The notes beneath the pieces are model-generated. The model worked only from the letters and a program-made list of their open reading frames with translations, had not been told where the DNA came from and did not search any database. From JAYVJH01 sp043777595 (GTDB lineage: Bacteria > Bacteroidota > Bacteroidia > Cytophagales > Spirosomataceae): DNA of 64,000 nt. The stretch is taken from assembly GCA_043777595.1 (NCBI GenBank), contig JAYWHT010000077.1, forward strand, positions 45,623-109,622, written 5' to 3'. Every line of letters starts with the position of its first letter. Position 1 is the first letter of the stretch. Position numbers and translations under genes: made by a program. This document shows, piece after piece, positions 1 to 8,237 of the stretch.

Positions 1-51
1 TTCGAGTACGTGGTCGATATACGCTTTGCGGATTTTTTCTGTTTTTTCCAT
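1..51 (-). CDS. Partial TetR-like regulator, N-terminus only
   Basis: An ATG at 51 opens a minus-strand frame that runs off the left edge; only 17 residues are visible (MEKTEKIRKAYIDHVLE). The opening resembles the first helix of short TetR-like regulators common in Bacteroidota, which start with a basic helix followed by an aromatic-rich turn. The gene is divergent from the TonB_C protein at 153, with about 100 bases between them. Identification from 17 residues is weak, and the helix-turn-helix itself lies outside the window. Confidence 0.4.
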   Translation of the reverse strand, partial: MEKTEKIRKAYIDHVLE

Positions 52-152
52 ACAACGATAACGCTCTTTTAGTCAAAAATGTTTCCTAAAAGGAGTTGGA
101 AAATAAATAAAAGAATTGAATATTTACAAAAAATACAAAGCCCATTAGCTAT

Positions 153-1607
153 ATGTTTCGTTTTCTGTTTGTTTTATTTCTTTCGGTCAATTTTGTTTTT
201 GGCCAAACCGTTTATCAAGCCCACGAAGTAAGTAAAGTTGCAGAGCCGCAAGGCGGCAAAGATTATTTACTTCTATTTATTGGCGCAAACCTACAAATAC
301 CGTTTCAGGCTCGGCTCAAAAATATAACAGGAAAGGTTTTTGTGAGTGGTATTGTCGAAATAGACGGTACGATGTCCGACCTCAAAGTTGTACGAAGTTT
401 GCACCCGCTCTGCGACAAAGAAGCCCTACGAATCATGGGGCTTTATAAGGCATGGACACCCGCCCAAAAAGACAGCCAGCCCGTGAAGCAAGTAACGGTT
501 TTTCCTGTTTTGTTTCCAGACACACCAGTGCTAAACTATGACAGTACAAGCCATAGCACGACCCAATATTTTGATAAATTCTTCAAACCAACTACCAATC
601 CCGATAAGTACGCCCACCAATTTGTTGTGCCATTAGACGAAACAGGTTTTGTGGCTGGTGATGTGATTTTTACTGACTTGAAAACAGAAAAAAGTAGAGT
701 TATTGCGCCTTACGAATCAAAAAAAGAAATACGCCGTTTTTATAACAATGCCTCAAATATAGATTCAGCCGAGGTATTTACGGTTTCGGCACTTGGCAAT
801 GATAATGTACACTACGCACCAGTCGTAACCCAAAAAACCGATGGTACGGTGATTGCATACAAGCTAATGAATACTATTACTGAACCAAGTATCGCACTTA
901 ATTATTTCCCAAACGGATTGCTTCAAAATAAATATGAAACGGTCGAGGGCGGCAAAATTGAAACAAGTTGGTATCAGAACGGCCAAGTTGAACAATTAAA
1001 AGAATCTTATAAGAAAGAATCGGCAGAGATAAGCAAAACGTATATTACGAGTTTTTGGGATAAAACTGGCAAACAATTAGTGAAAGATGGAAATGGCTGG
1101 CTTTCTCAGAACATAGGCCAACAAACTGATAACTATAAGCAGGGGGGCTTGACAGAACAAGGCGAAGTTAGAGACGGATTAAAAGTAGGCAAATGGACAG
1201 GAAAGTGGTCTGATAGCACTTTATTTTATGAAGAAATATACAAAGACGGCGAAATAAAAGAGGCTTTCGCTATTCATGACGGCCAAAAAGTACCTTACAC
1301 CAAAGCAGGAGAACAGGCCGAGTTTAAGGGTGGGACTTCGGCTTTGTTACAATTTTTGGGTCAAAACATAACATATCCACGCCAAGCTTCTCGAATGAAT
1401 ATTTCTGGCAAAGTTTATTTGACATTTGTAATAAATACACTGGGGGAAGTTCAAAATATAGTCTTAGTCAAAGGCATCGGCGGCGGTTGCAACGAAGAAG
1501 CCATGAGGGTAATAAGAAACACAACAGGACGATGGAAACCAGGCTTTATGAGAGGTAAAGCCATAAATGTAAAGTATGATTTGCCCATTAGTTTTGTTTT
1601 AGAATAA
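153..1607 (+). CDS. Secreted protein with two TonB C-terminal domains
   Basis: Predicted envelope protein of 484 residues. Residues 1-18 form a signal peptide ending at FG-Q. Two TonB_C-like domains are visible: residues about 40-115 (ITGKVFVSGIVEIDG, then CDKEALRIM) and about 400-484 (ISGKVYLTFVINTLGEV, then CNEEAMRVI..WKPG). The middle part contains short repeats of MORN/toxin-antidote type (YFPNGLLQNKYE, WYQNGQVEQLKE, GEVRDGLKVGKW). TonB_C domains normally contact TonB boxes of outer-membrane receptors, but this protein has no transmembrane anchor or proline-rich spanner, so it is not an ordinary TonB. The stop is seven bases before the next gene, which suggests an operon. Confidence 0.8.
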   Translation: MFRFLFVLFLSVNFVFGQTVYQAHEVSKVAEPQGGKDYLLLFIGANLQIPFQARLKNITGKVFVSGIVEIDGTMSDLKVVRSLHPLCDKEALRIMGLYKAWTPAQKDSQPVKQVTVFPVLFPDTPVLNYDSTSHSTTQYFDKFFKPTTNPDKYAHQFVVPLDETGFVAGDVIFTDLKTEKSRVIAPYESKKEIRRFYNNASNIDSAEVFTVSALGNDNVHYAPVVTQKTDGTVIAYKLMNTITEPSIALNYFPNGLLQNKYETVEGGKIETSWYQNGQVEQLKESYKKESAEISKTYITSFWDKTGKQLVKDGNGWLSQNIGQQTDNYKQGGLTEQGEVRDGLKVGKWTGKWSDSTLFYEEIYKDGEIKEAFAIHDGQKVPYTKAGEQAEFKGGTSALLQFLGQNITYPRQASRMNISGKVYLTFVINTLGEVQNIVLVKGIGGGCNEEAMRVIRNTTGRWKPGFMRGKAINVKYDLPISFVLE

Positions 1608-1614
1608 TTATACC

Positions 1615-2394
1615 TTGAAACTCCACCCAACTCGTATTTACCGCAAAGGAGAGCGTGCCTATTTTGGTGGCTCGCTCAACGATGCCATTTTGCATTGGCC
1701 AAACATCGCCGACTATCACGTAGTTGGTGGCCATACATTGACCATTGACCCAAAAATAACAGACGAGGGCATACTCAAACTCTTTACCGAAGCCGAGGCA
1801 ACGGGGCTTTTGTTGTTGCAGCAAGGCCATTTTTTGCTCCATGCCAGTTCGGTCTTAATCAATGGTCAGGCTTTTGTTTTTTGTGGTACGCCAGGTGCGG
1901 GCAAGTCCACTACGGTAGCGGCTTTTGTGAAGGCAGGCCACGCCCCATTGGCCGATGACATGACTGTCATAAAATTTGACCAAAACCGCCACCCTTTTGT
2001 AGTGCCGCAGGGGCCAAATATCAAAATTTGGGAAAATACTGCAAATCTTTTAAACTTCGACAAGTCGAAACTTAGCCCTTGTTTTGAAGGCCACGACAAG
2101 TTTTATTATAGTTTTGAAGGCAAATATCCCGCCGAACCTGTACCGTTGGGCGGTATATATTTATTACATCGCTCCAACCGCTTTGCTCAAAATCAGCCAT
2201 TGGCTTTTGGCCAAGTGCCTTTTGAACTCAGCAAGTATTTTCCGCTGCCACATCAGTTACTCAAAGGTGAGTATCTCCAAAAGCACTTTATTGAATGTTT
2301 GAACATAGCCAAAAACGCCCCCATCGTGCGCCAGAGGCGGCCAGAGGGCTTTGAGAATTTAATGAGATGGGTGGGTATAGTAGCAAATAAATGA
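1615..2394 (+). CDS. HPr kinase/phosphorylase-like P-loop ATPase
   Basis: 259 residues with an HprK-type nucleotide-binding core: LLHASSVLINGQAFVF, then Walker A GTPGAGKST (about residues 91-99) and LADDMTVI, matching the H, P-loop and DD signature of HprK C-terminal domains. There is no N-terminal HprK domain and no HPr or PTS gene in the window, so classical carbon catabolite control is unlikely; stand-alone relatives are usually of unknown role. The frame is closed upstream by a stop at 1600, so the TTG at 1615 is the only usable start. It follows the TonB_C gene by seven bases and ends 22 bases from the end of convergent clpX. Confidence 0.75.
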   Translation: MKLHPTRIYRKGERAYFGGSLNDAILHWPNIADYHVVGGHTLTIDPKITDEGILKLFTEAEATGLLLLQQGHFLLHASSVLINGQAFVFCGTPGAGKSTTVAAFVKAGHAPLADDMTVIKFDQNRHPFVVPQGPNIKIWENTANLLNFDKSKLSPCFEGHDKFYYSFEGKYPAEPVPLGGIYLLHRSNRFAQNQPLAFGQVPFELSKYFPLPHQLLKGEYLQKHFIECLNIAKNAPIVRQRRPEGFENLMRWVGIVANK

Positions 2395-2416
2395 AAAATT
2401 CTCACTACTCACTCTC

Positions 2417-3688
2417 CTACGCCGCTGCTTTGAGAATATGAATCGCCGAACGCTCGAACTGCTGGCGGGCATAGTCAAGGTCAATCGTAAAATCTTTGAT
2501 GTCGGTACGAGACGGTAGCTCAAACATAGCATCGTTTACGATAGACTCACAAATAGAGCGCAAGCCCCTTGCACCGAGTTTATAGATAAGAGCCTGCTCA
2601 ACGATATATTCGAGTACTTCGTCCGAAAAATGTAACGTTACGCCCTCCATTGCAAACAGTTTTTGGTATTGTTTGGTCAGTGCGTTTTTGGGTTCGGTCA
2701 GTATTTCACGTAGCGCATCGTGATCGAGTGGGTTGAGGTATGTCAGCACGGGCAAGCGGCCTATGAGTTCGGGAATTAGCCCAAACGACTTCAAGTCGGG
2801 TGCTGTAACGTAGCGAGTCAAATTGCCTTTGTCAAATATTTCGGCAATGCGCTGGTCGTTTGAGAAACCAATCGGGCGGCTATTGATGCGCTTGGCAATA
2901 TGCCGCTCGATGCCGTCAAATGCCCCACCACAAATAAAGAGTATGTTTTCGGTATTGATAGGTGTCATTTTTTGGTCGGGGTGTTTGCGCCCTCCCTGCG
3001 GTGGTACATTTACCATTGAGCCTTCCAGCAGTTTGAGTAATGCTTGCTGCACACCTTCACCGCTTACGTCTCGGGTTATAGATGGGTTATCGCTTTTACG
3101 AGCAATTTTATCAATTTCGTCAATAAACACAATACCCCTTTCGGCGGCTTCGATGTTATAATCAGCGGCTTGGAGTAGGCGTGTCAATATCGACTCAACG
3201 TCTTCACCCACATATCCTGCTTCGGTGATAACGGTAGCATCGGCAATACAAAACGGTACTTGCAGCAACTTGGCAATAGTGCGTGCCAAATAAGTTTTTC
3301 CCGTTCCTGTTTCGCCAACCATAATGATATTCGACTTTTCGATGCTAATATCGTCGTCTGTTTTGGGCTGCATCAGTCGTTTGTAATGATTATAAACGGC
3401 TACCGTCAGCGTGCGTTTGGCTTCGTCTTGGCCGATGACATACTGGTCCAAATAGCCTTTCATTTCTTTGGGCTTGACAAGTGTAAACTTTGGGGCGGAC
3501 TTAGTTTTTTCTTTTGGTTTTTCTTTCTCTTTTTTAGGCGCCAATTCTTCCTGAACGGCTGTATGTCCTTGATCTATGCAAAAATTGCAAATGTGGGCAT
3601 CGATACCCGATAAAAGTAGTTGAACTTCATTTTTGCGTCTGCCACAAAATGAACAATTTACGCCCGAAGTATCTTGATTTCTTGCCAA
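2417..3688 (-). CDS. clpX: ATP-dependent Clp protease ATP-binding subunit ClpX
   Basis: AAA+ unfoldase that recognises substrates and feeds them to ClpP. The N-terminal zinc domain has C12, C15, C34 and C37; Walker A is GETGTGKT (125-132), the pore loop GYVGED is near 158-163, Walker B FIDEID is at 188-193, and the ClpP-docking IGF tripeptide sits in SRPIGFSND. 423 residues is the usual length. The start is TTG at 3688: an in-frame stop lies just upstream and no ATG fits, while the N-terminus (MARNQD..CSFCGR) aligns with the family. clpP is not adjacent. A TAATTTTG -7 box lies about 27 bases upstream. Confidence 0.97.
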   Translation of the reverse strand: MARNQDTSGVNCSFCGRRKNEVQLLLSGIDAHICNFCIDQGHTAVQEELAPKKEKEKPKEKTKSAPKFTLVKPKEMKGYLDQYVIGQDEAKRTLTVAVYNHYKRLMQPKTDDDISIEKSNIIMVGETGTGKTYLARTIAKLLQVPFCIADATVITEAGYVGEDVESILTRLLQAADYNIEAAERGIVFIDEIDKIARKSDNPSITRDVSGEGVQQALLKLLEGSMVNVPPQGGRKHPDQKMTPINTENILFICGGAFDGIERHIAKRINSRPIGFSNDQRIAEIFDKGNLTRYVTAPDLKSFGLIPELIGRLPVLTYLNPLDHDALREILTEPKNALTKQYQKLFAMEGVTLHFSDEVLEYIVEQALIYKLGARGLRSICESIVNDAMFELPSRTDIKDFTIDLDYARQQFERSAIHILKAAA

Positions 3689-3714
3689 TGGTCTGATTTT
3701 TAGTGATTAGGGGG

Positions 3715-3722
3715 CAAAATTA
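3715..3722 (-). promoter_or_regulatory. -7 box of the clpX promoter
   Basis: On the minus strand this reads TAATTTTG followed by CC, a full match to the Bacteroidota -7 consensus TAnnTTTG. It predicts a short leader of about 20 bases before the TTG start of clpX. The -33 element is poor: the nearest TTTG is only 14 bases away, and an ATTG lies 22 bases away. Confidence 0.5.
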
Positions 3723-3839
3723 CAAAATCAAAACCGCAAAGCCTCAATTATTGATTAAATGGTTCAGAAATTTAAGTAGTGATGAGTGATAAACGATGAA
3801 TTATAAATTTACGGTTCTTAGTTGATTTATACGGGTTTG

Positions 3840-3870
3840 CCGAAGCCATCGCTCCAAGCGATGGCTTCGG
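3840..3870. terminator. Hairpin downstream of the GDSL lipoprotein gene
   Basis: A perfect 13-base stem (CCGAAGCCATCGC / GCGATGGCTTCGG) with a five-base loop, in the 238-base gap between clpX and the GDSL gene. It follows the GDSL stop by about 57 bases. No run of T follows on either strand, so it may be a 3'-end stabiliser rather than an intrinsic terminator. Its core is closely related to the hairpins at 7029 and 54139. Confidence 0.5.
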
Positions 3871-3926
3871 TTCGGCTTCAAGCAGCATTTCCGTAGAAAT
3901 CATAGTAGAACCAAATTTACTTATGG

Positions 3927-4625
3927 TTACTTGGTCTGTACCAAAATAGGCTTTATCACAGCCGTCCAGCGGCGGTAGCCTTCGGGGTTCATGTGGAGGC
4001 TATCTTTCAAAAATATACTTCCGTCAGGTCGCCCATTTGCCATTAGCATCGTTGCTGAAACATCAATGTAGCCGTGTTTTTTATCGGTTTTAATAAACTC
4101 TTGAATCAAGCCATTGGCTTCGCTTGCCTCTTTCCAACGATTCCAGCGTGCAGGTGAGGGTTTGAGACCTACAAAATATATTCGAGCTTTGGGTAATTTA
4201 CTACGAATCTGTCGTACAAGTAGCACGTACGCATCTCGGGTTTGGGCTGGTGTTTTGGGTTTAGAGCCATACATATCGTTTTCACAATAAATTACTACTG
4301 TTTTGGGTTTATATTTCAAAATCGTCTGCTCGACATAATAACTCACTTCGGGCAACGTCGAACCACCAAAACCACGATTGATGACAGGCAATGGCGCAAG
4401 GTCTTTTTCGGCATTTTTCCAAAAATAAAAACTTGAACTTCCTGCCAATACAATACCCCCTGCGGCAGGCATCTGTAATGAATCTTGTTTTTCGTAATTT
4501 CTGATGGTGCTTTCAAATCTATCCAAGGCATAGTCTGGCTCAAAAGCTGGTGCAGTGGCCGTGTAGTTAGGTCGCTGGCAAGCCGCCAACGACAGGATTA
4601 TGATAACGATTACTGATTTTTTCAT
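3927..4625 (-). CDS. SGNH/GDSL-family hydrolase lipoprotein
   Basis: Predicted esterase or acetyl-hydrolase of the SGNH superfamily, 232 residues. From the ATG at 4625 the protein starts MKKSVIVIIILSLAAC, a lipoprotein signal with lipobox LAAC. Catalytic blocks are visible: Ser in VLAGSSSFYFW, Gly in NRGFGGST, Asn in YCENDMYG, and the Asp-x-x-His pair in DSLHMNPEGY. An upstream in-frame ATG at 4658 would put 11 charged residues before the signal peptide and is less likely. The substrate is not evident; related lipoproteins act on esterified carbohydrates or lysophospholipids. It stands alone, followed by a hairpin. Confidence 0.82.
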   Translation of the reverse strand: MKKSVIVIIILSLAACQRPNYTATAPAFEPDYALDRFESTIRNYEKQDSLQMPAAGGIVLAGSSSFYFWKNAEKDLAPLPVINRGFGGSTLPEVSYYVEQTILKYKPKTVVIYCENDMYGSKPKTPAQTRDAYVLLVRQIRSKLPKARIYFVGLKPSPARWNRWKEASEANGLIQEFIKTDKKHGYIDVSATMLMANGRPDGSIFLKDSLHMNPEGYRRWTAVIKPILVQTK

Positions 4626-5010
4626 TTTTTGTATAAATCTACTTTTTTCGGTTATCAATTAAGTAATGGGTAGTCCTATAAATGTAATGCTCAGAACGCC
4701 GTTGCATGGTGTTTTCACCTGCAACACAACCTTACAAAGATAGGACAACTAAGTAACGAAAAGTGTTGTAATTAGTTAATAATCAAACATCTAAAATAAA
4801 TTAAAACTTTGTTTATTTATACGCAACCATTGAGCCAAAGCTGCTGGCGATGAGTTTGTTGTTTTCAGACTAAAATCAAAAGTACAACGTTTAGTCGAAA
4901 ACTTATGCTGATAGATTATTTATAAAATAATTTTACCAATATTTTATATCAATAAATCTATAAAAAAGCACGTATTTGCGGCTTCAAACTAATTTCTGTA
5001 AATATTCACT
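4626..5010. other. Intergenic region between GDSL lipoprotein and fadH
   Basis: 385 bases between divergent genes; no open frame with coding character was seen. It is AT-rich, most strongly in the 150 bases before fadH. On the minus strand 4735-4742 reads TATCTTTG, a -7-like box about 110 bases before the lipoprotein ATG, without a good -33 partner. A short inverted repeat (GGTGTTTTCACC) lies at about 4708. No RNA gene or repeat could be assigned. Confidence 0.5.
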
Positions 5011-7032
5011 ATGTCTGCATATCCTCATTTATTACAACCGCTCGACTTGGGCTTTACAACACTAAAAAACCGTGTACTGATGGGTTCGATGCACACGGGC
5101 TTAGAAGAGTCAGAAAATGGTTTTGAAAAACTCGCTGCTTTTTATGCCGAGCGAGCCAAAGGTGGCGTAGGACTAATTGTTACAGGCGGCATCGCCCCCG
5201 ATTTGTTTGGTACTGTTATGCCCAAAGCCGCCCGCATGACCAACAGCCGACACGTGCAATCGCATCTCAAAATCACGAAGGCAGTACACGATGAAGGTGG
5301 CAAAATATGTATGCAAATCTTGCACGCTGGCCGATACGCCTATCAGCCTTGGTCGGTTGCGCCGAGTGCCATTCAGGCCCCTATCAATCCTTTTAAACCT
5401 TGGGCGTTGCCTACTTGGGGAGTCGAAACGACCATCAATCACTACATAGACTCGGCGGCATTGGCCAAAGAAGCAGGCTATGACGGAGTCGAGGTAATGG
5501 GGTCGGAAGGGTATTTAATCAACCAATTTATAGCTGCCAAAACCAATAAAAGAACTGATAAATGGGGCGGAAGTTTCGAGAACAGAATCCAGTTTCCGAT
5601 CAATATCGTGCGGGGTATTAGAGAGCGAGTAGGCACAGATTTTATAATTATTTATAGGCTGTCGATGCTTGACTTGGTCGAAGAAGGCAGTACTTGGGAA
5701 GAAGTAGAACATTTGGCCAAAGAAATTGAAAAAGCAGGAGCAACCATCATCAATACAGGCATTGGTTGGCACGAAGCACGAGTACCGACCATTGCCACCA
5801 TGGTACCACGGGCAGGTTTTGCATGGGTAACGAAACGATTGATGGGCAAACTCAACATTCCGCTCATTACTACCAACCGCATCAATACACCCGAAATAGC
5901 CGAGCAAGTACTGGCCGAAGGTTGCGCTGATATGGTATCGATGGCAAGGCCGTTTTTGGCCGATGCCAACTTTGTAGCCAAAGCCATAGACAACCGAGCC
6001 GACGAAATCAATACTTGTATTGGCTGCAATCAGGCTTGTTTAGACCATACTTTCCAGCAAAAAATAGCCAGTTGTTTGGTCAATCCAAGAGCTTGCCACG
6101 AAACAGAATGGAATTATTTGCCAACCACAAAAAAGAAAAAAATAGCCGTAGTGGGCGCAGGCCCAGCAGGATTGGCCACAGCAACCATATCTGCACAGCG
6201 AGGCCACGAGGTACATTTGTACGATGCCGCTGCCGAAATTGGAGGGCAGTTTAATATGGCCAAACAAATACCAGGTAAGGAAGAGTTTTATGAAACAATA
6301 CGGTATTTTGACAAACAAATACAACTAACTGGCGTACAACTTCACCTAAAAACAAAGGTGGACGTAGATTTTTTATTGGCTCAAAAATTTGATGAAATCG
6401 TACTGGCAACGGGTGTAGCACCACGAACTCCCAAAATAGAAGGCATCAATCACCCAATGGTACTATCTTATGTTGATGTACTAAAACACAAAGCGACTGT
6501 TGGCAAACGAGTAGCACTGATTGGTGCGGGCGGCATTGGTTTTGATGTAGCCGAATACCTCTCGCACGAGGGCGAGTCCACAGCACTCAATACTGCGGCT
6601 TTTATGAAAGAATGGGGTGTGGACATGGCTTATCAGAACGCTGGCGCAATGGCACTACCCGAGAGCGCACCCTCGCCCCGAACTATATATCTATTGCAAC
6701 GAACAAAAGGCAAACTGGGCGAAAAATTAGGAAAAACCACAGGCTGGATTCACCGCAGTAGCCTCAAAAAGAAAAGGGTAAAAATGCTCGATGGCTTGCA
6801 ATATGACAGAATAGACGATGCTGGCTTGCATATTACGATTGACAACAAGCCAGAGCTTTTGGAGGTGGACAACGTCATAATTTGTGCAGGACAAGAGCCA
6901 CTCAACGCTTTCTTAGAACCACTCAAACAAGCAGGTGTGTCGGTTCATATCATTGGTGGAGCATTTGCGGCCATGGAGTTAGATGCCAAAGTGGCTATTG
7001 AGCAAGGCTCTAAACTGGCAGCAGCGTTATAG
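5011..7032 (+). CDS. fadH: 2,4-dienoyl-CoA reductase (NADPH), FadH-type
   Basis: Iron-sulfur flavoenzyme that reduces 2,4-dienoyl-CoA during beta-oxidation of unsaturated fatty acids. 673 residues, almost exactly the length of E. coli FadH, and the N-terminus (LDLGFTTLKNRVLMGSMHTG) is nearly the same. The FMN barrel carries the expected Tyr168 (EVMGSEGYLIN) and His254 (GIGWHEAR). The 4Fe-4S ligands are C336, C339, C343 and C355. The FAD motif GAGPAG is at 382-387 and a second dinucleotide motif GAGGIGFD near 506. It stands alone; other beta-oxidation genes are not in the window. A bidirectional terminator starts inside the stop codon. Confidence 0.93.
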   Translation: MSAYPHLLQPLDLGFTTLKNRVLMGSMHTGLEESENGFEKLAAFYAERAKGGVGLIVTGGIAPDLFGTVMPKAARMTNSRHVQSHLKITKAVHDEGGKICMQILHAGRYAYQPWSVAPSAIQAPINPFKPWALPTWGVETTINHYIDSAALAKEAGYDGVEVMGSEGYLINQFIAAKTNKRTDKWGGSFENRIQFPINIVRGIRERVGTDFIIIYRLSMLDLVEEGSTWEEVEHLAKEIEKAGATIINTGIGWHEARVPTIATMVPRAGFAWVTKRLMGKLNIPLITTNRINTPEIAEQVLAEGCADMVSMARPFLADANFVAKAIDNRADEINTCIGCNQACLDHTFQQKIASCLVNPRACHETEWNYLPTTKKKKIAVVGAGPAGLATATISAQRGHEVHLYDAAAEIGGQFNMAKQIPGKEEFYETIRYFDKQIQLTGVQLHLKTKVDVDFLLAQKFDEIVLATGVAPRTPKIEGINHPMVLSYVDVLKHKATVGKRVALIGAGGIGFDVAEYLSHEGESTALNTAAFMKEWGVDMAYQNAGAMALPESAPSPRTIYLLQRTKGKLGEKLGKTTGWIHRSSLKKKRVKMLDGLQYDRIDDAGLHITIDNKPELLEVDNVIICAGQEPLNAFLEPLKQAGVSVHIIGGAFAAMELDAKVAIEQGSKLAAAL

Positions 7033-7079
7033 ACAAAAAGGAAGCCTTCGCTTTGAGCGAAGGCTTCCTTTTTGTCTAT
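7029..7079. terminator. Bidirectional terminator, 24-bp perfect stem
   Basis: Left arm 7029-7052 and right arm 7056-7079 are exact reverse complements around a three-base loop (TTG). The core is AAGGAAGCCTTCGCT. Runs of A on the left and T on the right inside the stem allow it to end transcription from both convergent genes, fadH (stop at 7032, inside the stem) and the outer-membrane-type protein (stop at 7110). Confidence 0.85.
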
Positions 7080-7109
7080 CTAACTATCTTCTTGGCAAAG
7101 TAAACTATC

Positions 7110-8024
7110 CTACCCTTTTTCACGTCGTCCTATTCCCCAAAATCCACGACGACTGCCTCTATTGTTTTGGCTGGCGGGTGTCTTTACTCTTTTGGGACGG
7201 TCTAAATTATAATCAAAAATACCAACCCTTATACCTGCCGTTAGGTTTAGTCCGCTCAACTGGCTGGCCGTTGGGGTTGGTAGAAGTGCTGTTGTGGTAG
7301 TCGAAGTTGCCGTTTCTTTCATCACCGAGGGTACTATTCGGTAGCTTGCACCCACAAAAACCCGAGCATACCGCAAAACGTTGGCTTCGATATTTATACC
7401 AGGCTGAATAACGACAAAACTAACATTGTTGCCATTGCGTCTGTTCATCTCATTTCTATCGTTTCTGTCATTTCTACTACCCAATCCGTTTCTTCTACCG
7501 CTATTGCTAACCGAATCGACACTGGCCATACCGCCACCAATCAACAACGGAAACGAAACATGAACTGCCGCATTGGGTTTGGGAGTGTATTCTAAAAGTA
7601 GGCCACCATAACCGTTTCTCAAACTCAACAATTTGGCTGCATTGATGGCCGTAGGGGCAAAACTATTGTTGGCCGTGCCATAAGCTGCCGCACCAATACC
7701 CCATTTTTTGTTGATGTGCAATAGCCATGATGCGCCTGCCATAGGCGTAAACTGCCCAGCCAACATACTGTACTGAGCATTTGAGCCAAACGATAACCCA
7801 ATATACTTTACTGTTTTTTGGCCGTTTTTATTCACTCCCGAAAACAATGTTTGCATTTTGTTTTCATCAACTTTTGGCTGCGGTTGCGTTGCTGGTTGTG
7901 TTTGTACTTCTACAACGGGCTTGGGGCTTTCGGGTACTGCTTGTGGTTCGGTAGTTTGCCCAAAAGCGACGGAAGTAAAAAATAGTGCGGTGGCAAGGCT
8001 TGCCATTGATTTGTTGATTTGCAT
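7110..8024 (-). CDS. Secreted, probable outer-membrane beta-barrel protein
   Basis: 304 residues, no named family recognised. Residues 1-22 are a signal peptide (SLATALFFTSVAFG-Q). A proline/glutamine/threonine-rich linker (about 23-55) is followed by a region of alternating short hydrophobic strands (KYIGLSFGSNAQYSML, GASWLLHINKKWGIGAAAYG) typical of small Bacteroidota outer-membrane barrels. An Asn/Arg-rich insert (about 175-200, RNDRNDRNEMNRRNG) is low complexity. Later strands (NVLRYARVFVGASYRIVPS, LNLTAGIRVGIFDYNL) support a barrel. Single gene, convergent with fadH. A 10-bp inverted repeat lies in its leader. Confidence 0.6.
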   Translation of the reverse strand: MQINKSMASLATALFFTSVAFGQTTEPQAVPESPKPVVEVQTQPATQPQPKVDENKMQTLFSGVNKNGQKTVKYIGLSFGSNAQYSMLAGQFTPMAGASWLLHINKKWGIGAAAYGTANNSFAPTAINAAKLLSLRNGYGGLLLEYTPKPNAAVHVSFPLLIGGGMASVDSVSNSGRRNGLGSRNDRNDRNEMNRRNGNNVSFVVIQPGINIEANVLRYARVFVGASYRIVPSVMKETATSTTTTALLPTPTASQLSGLNLTAGIRVGIFDYNLDRPKRVKTPASQNNRGSRRGFWGIGRREKG

Positions 8025-8031
8025 AATATTT

Positions 8032-8078
8032 GTAATGGTAAATTAAAAGAAAATTGTTTTCAGTCTGCTTACCATTAC
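8032..8078 (-). repeat. Inverted repeat in the leader of the 7110-8024 gene
   Basis: GTAATGGTAA at 8032-8041 pairs exactly with TTACCATTAC at 8069-8078, leaving a 27-base loop. It lies just before the start codon at 8024, so the hairpin would form in the 5' leader. A regulatory role is only a guess. Confidence 0.35.
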
Positions 8079-8178
8079 GAACAATCAATAGATAGTGTTG
8101 CAAAGTACATGAATTTATTTTTGAAGTAAGCCGATTTTACAATAACTAATCACAAAATCATCAAGGAATAGAGATTCG

Positions 8179-8210
8179 TTTGTTCTATCCAAAAAAAAGC
8201 CGTAATTTTG
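8179..8210 (+). promoter_or_regulatory. guaB promoter
   Basis: TTTG at 8179-8182, a 20-base spacer, then TAATTTTG at 8203-8210: a full match to the Bacteroidota primary-sigma consensus. Predicted transcription start is close to 8216, giving a leader of roughly 20 bases before the guaB ATG at 8238. Confidence 0.7.
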
Positions 8211-8237
8211 ACGGGCAAATAACAAACCGCTATTTGC

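Noticed and set aside
5515..5907. Minus-strand frames of about 130 residues inside fadH
   Set aside because: Shadows of the strongly conserved fadH frame; residues rich in Cys, Phe and Ser without any domain pattern.
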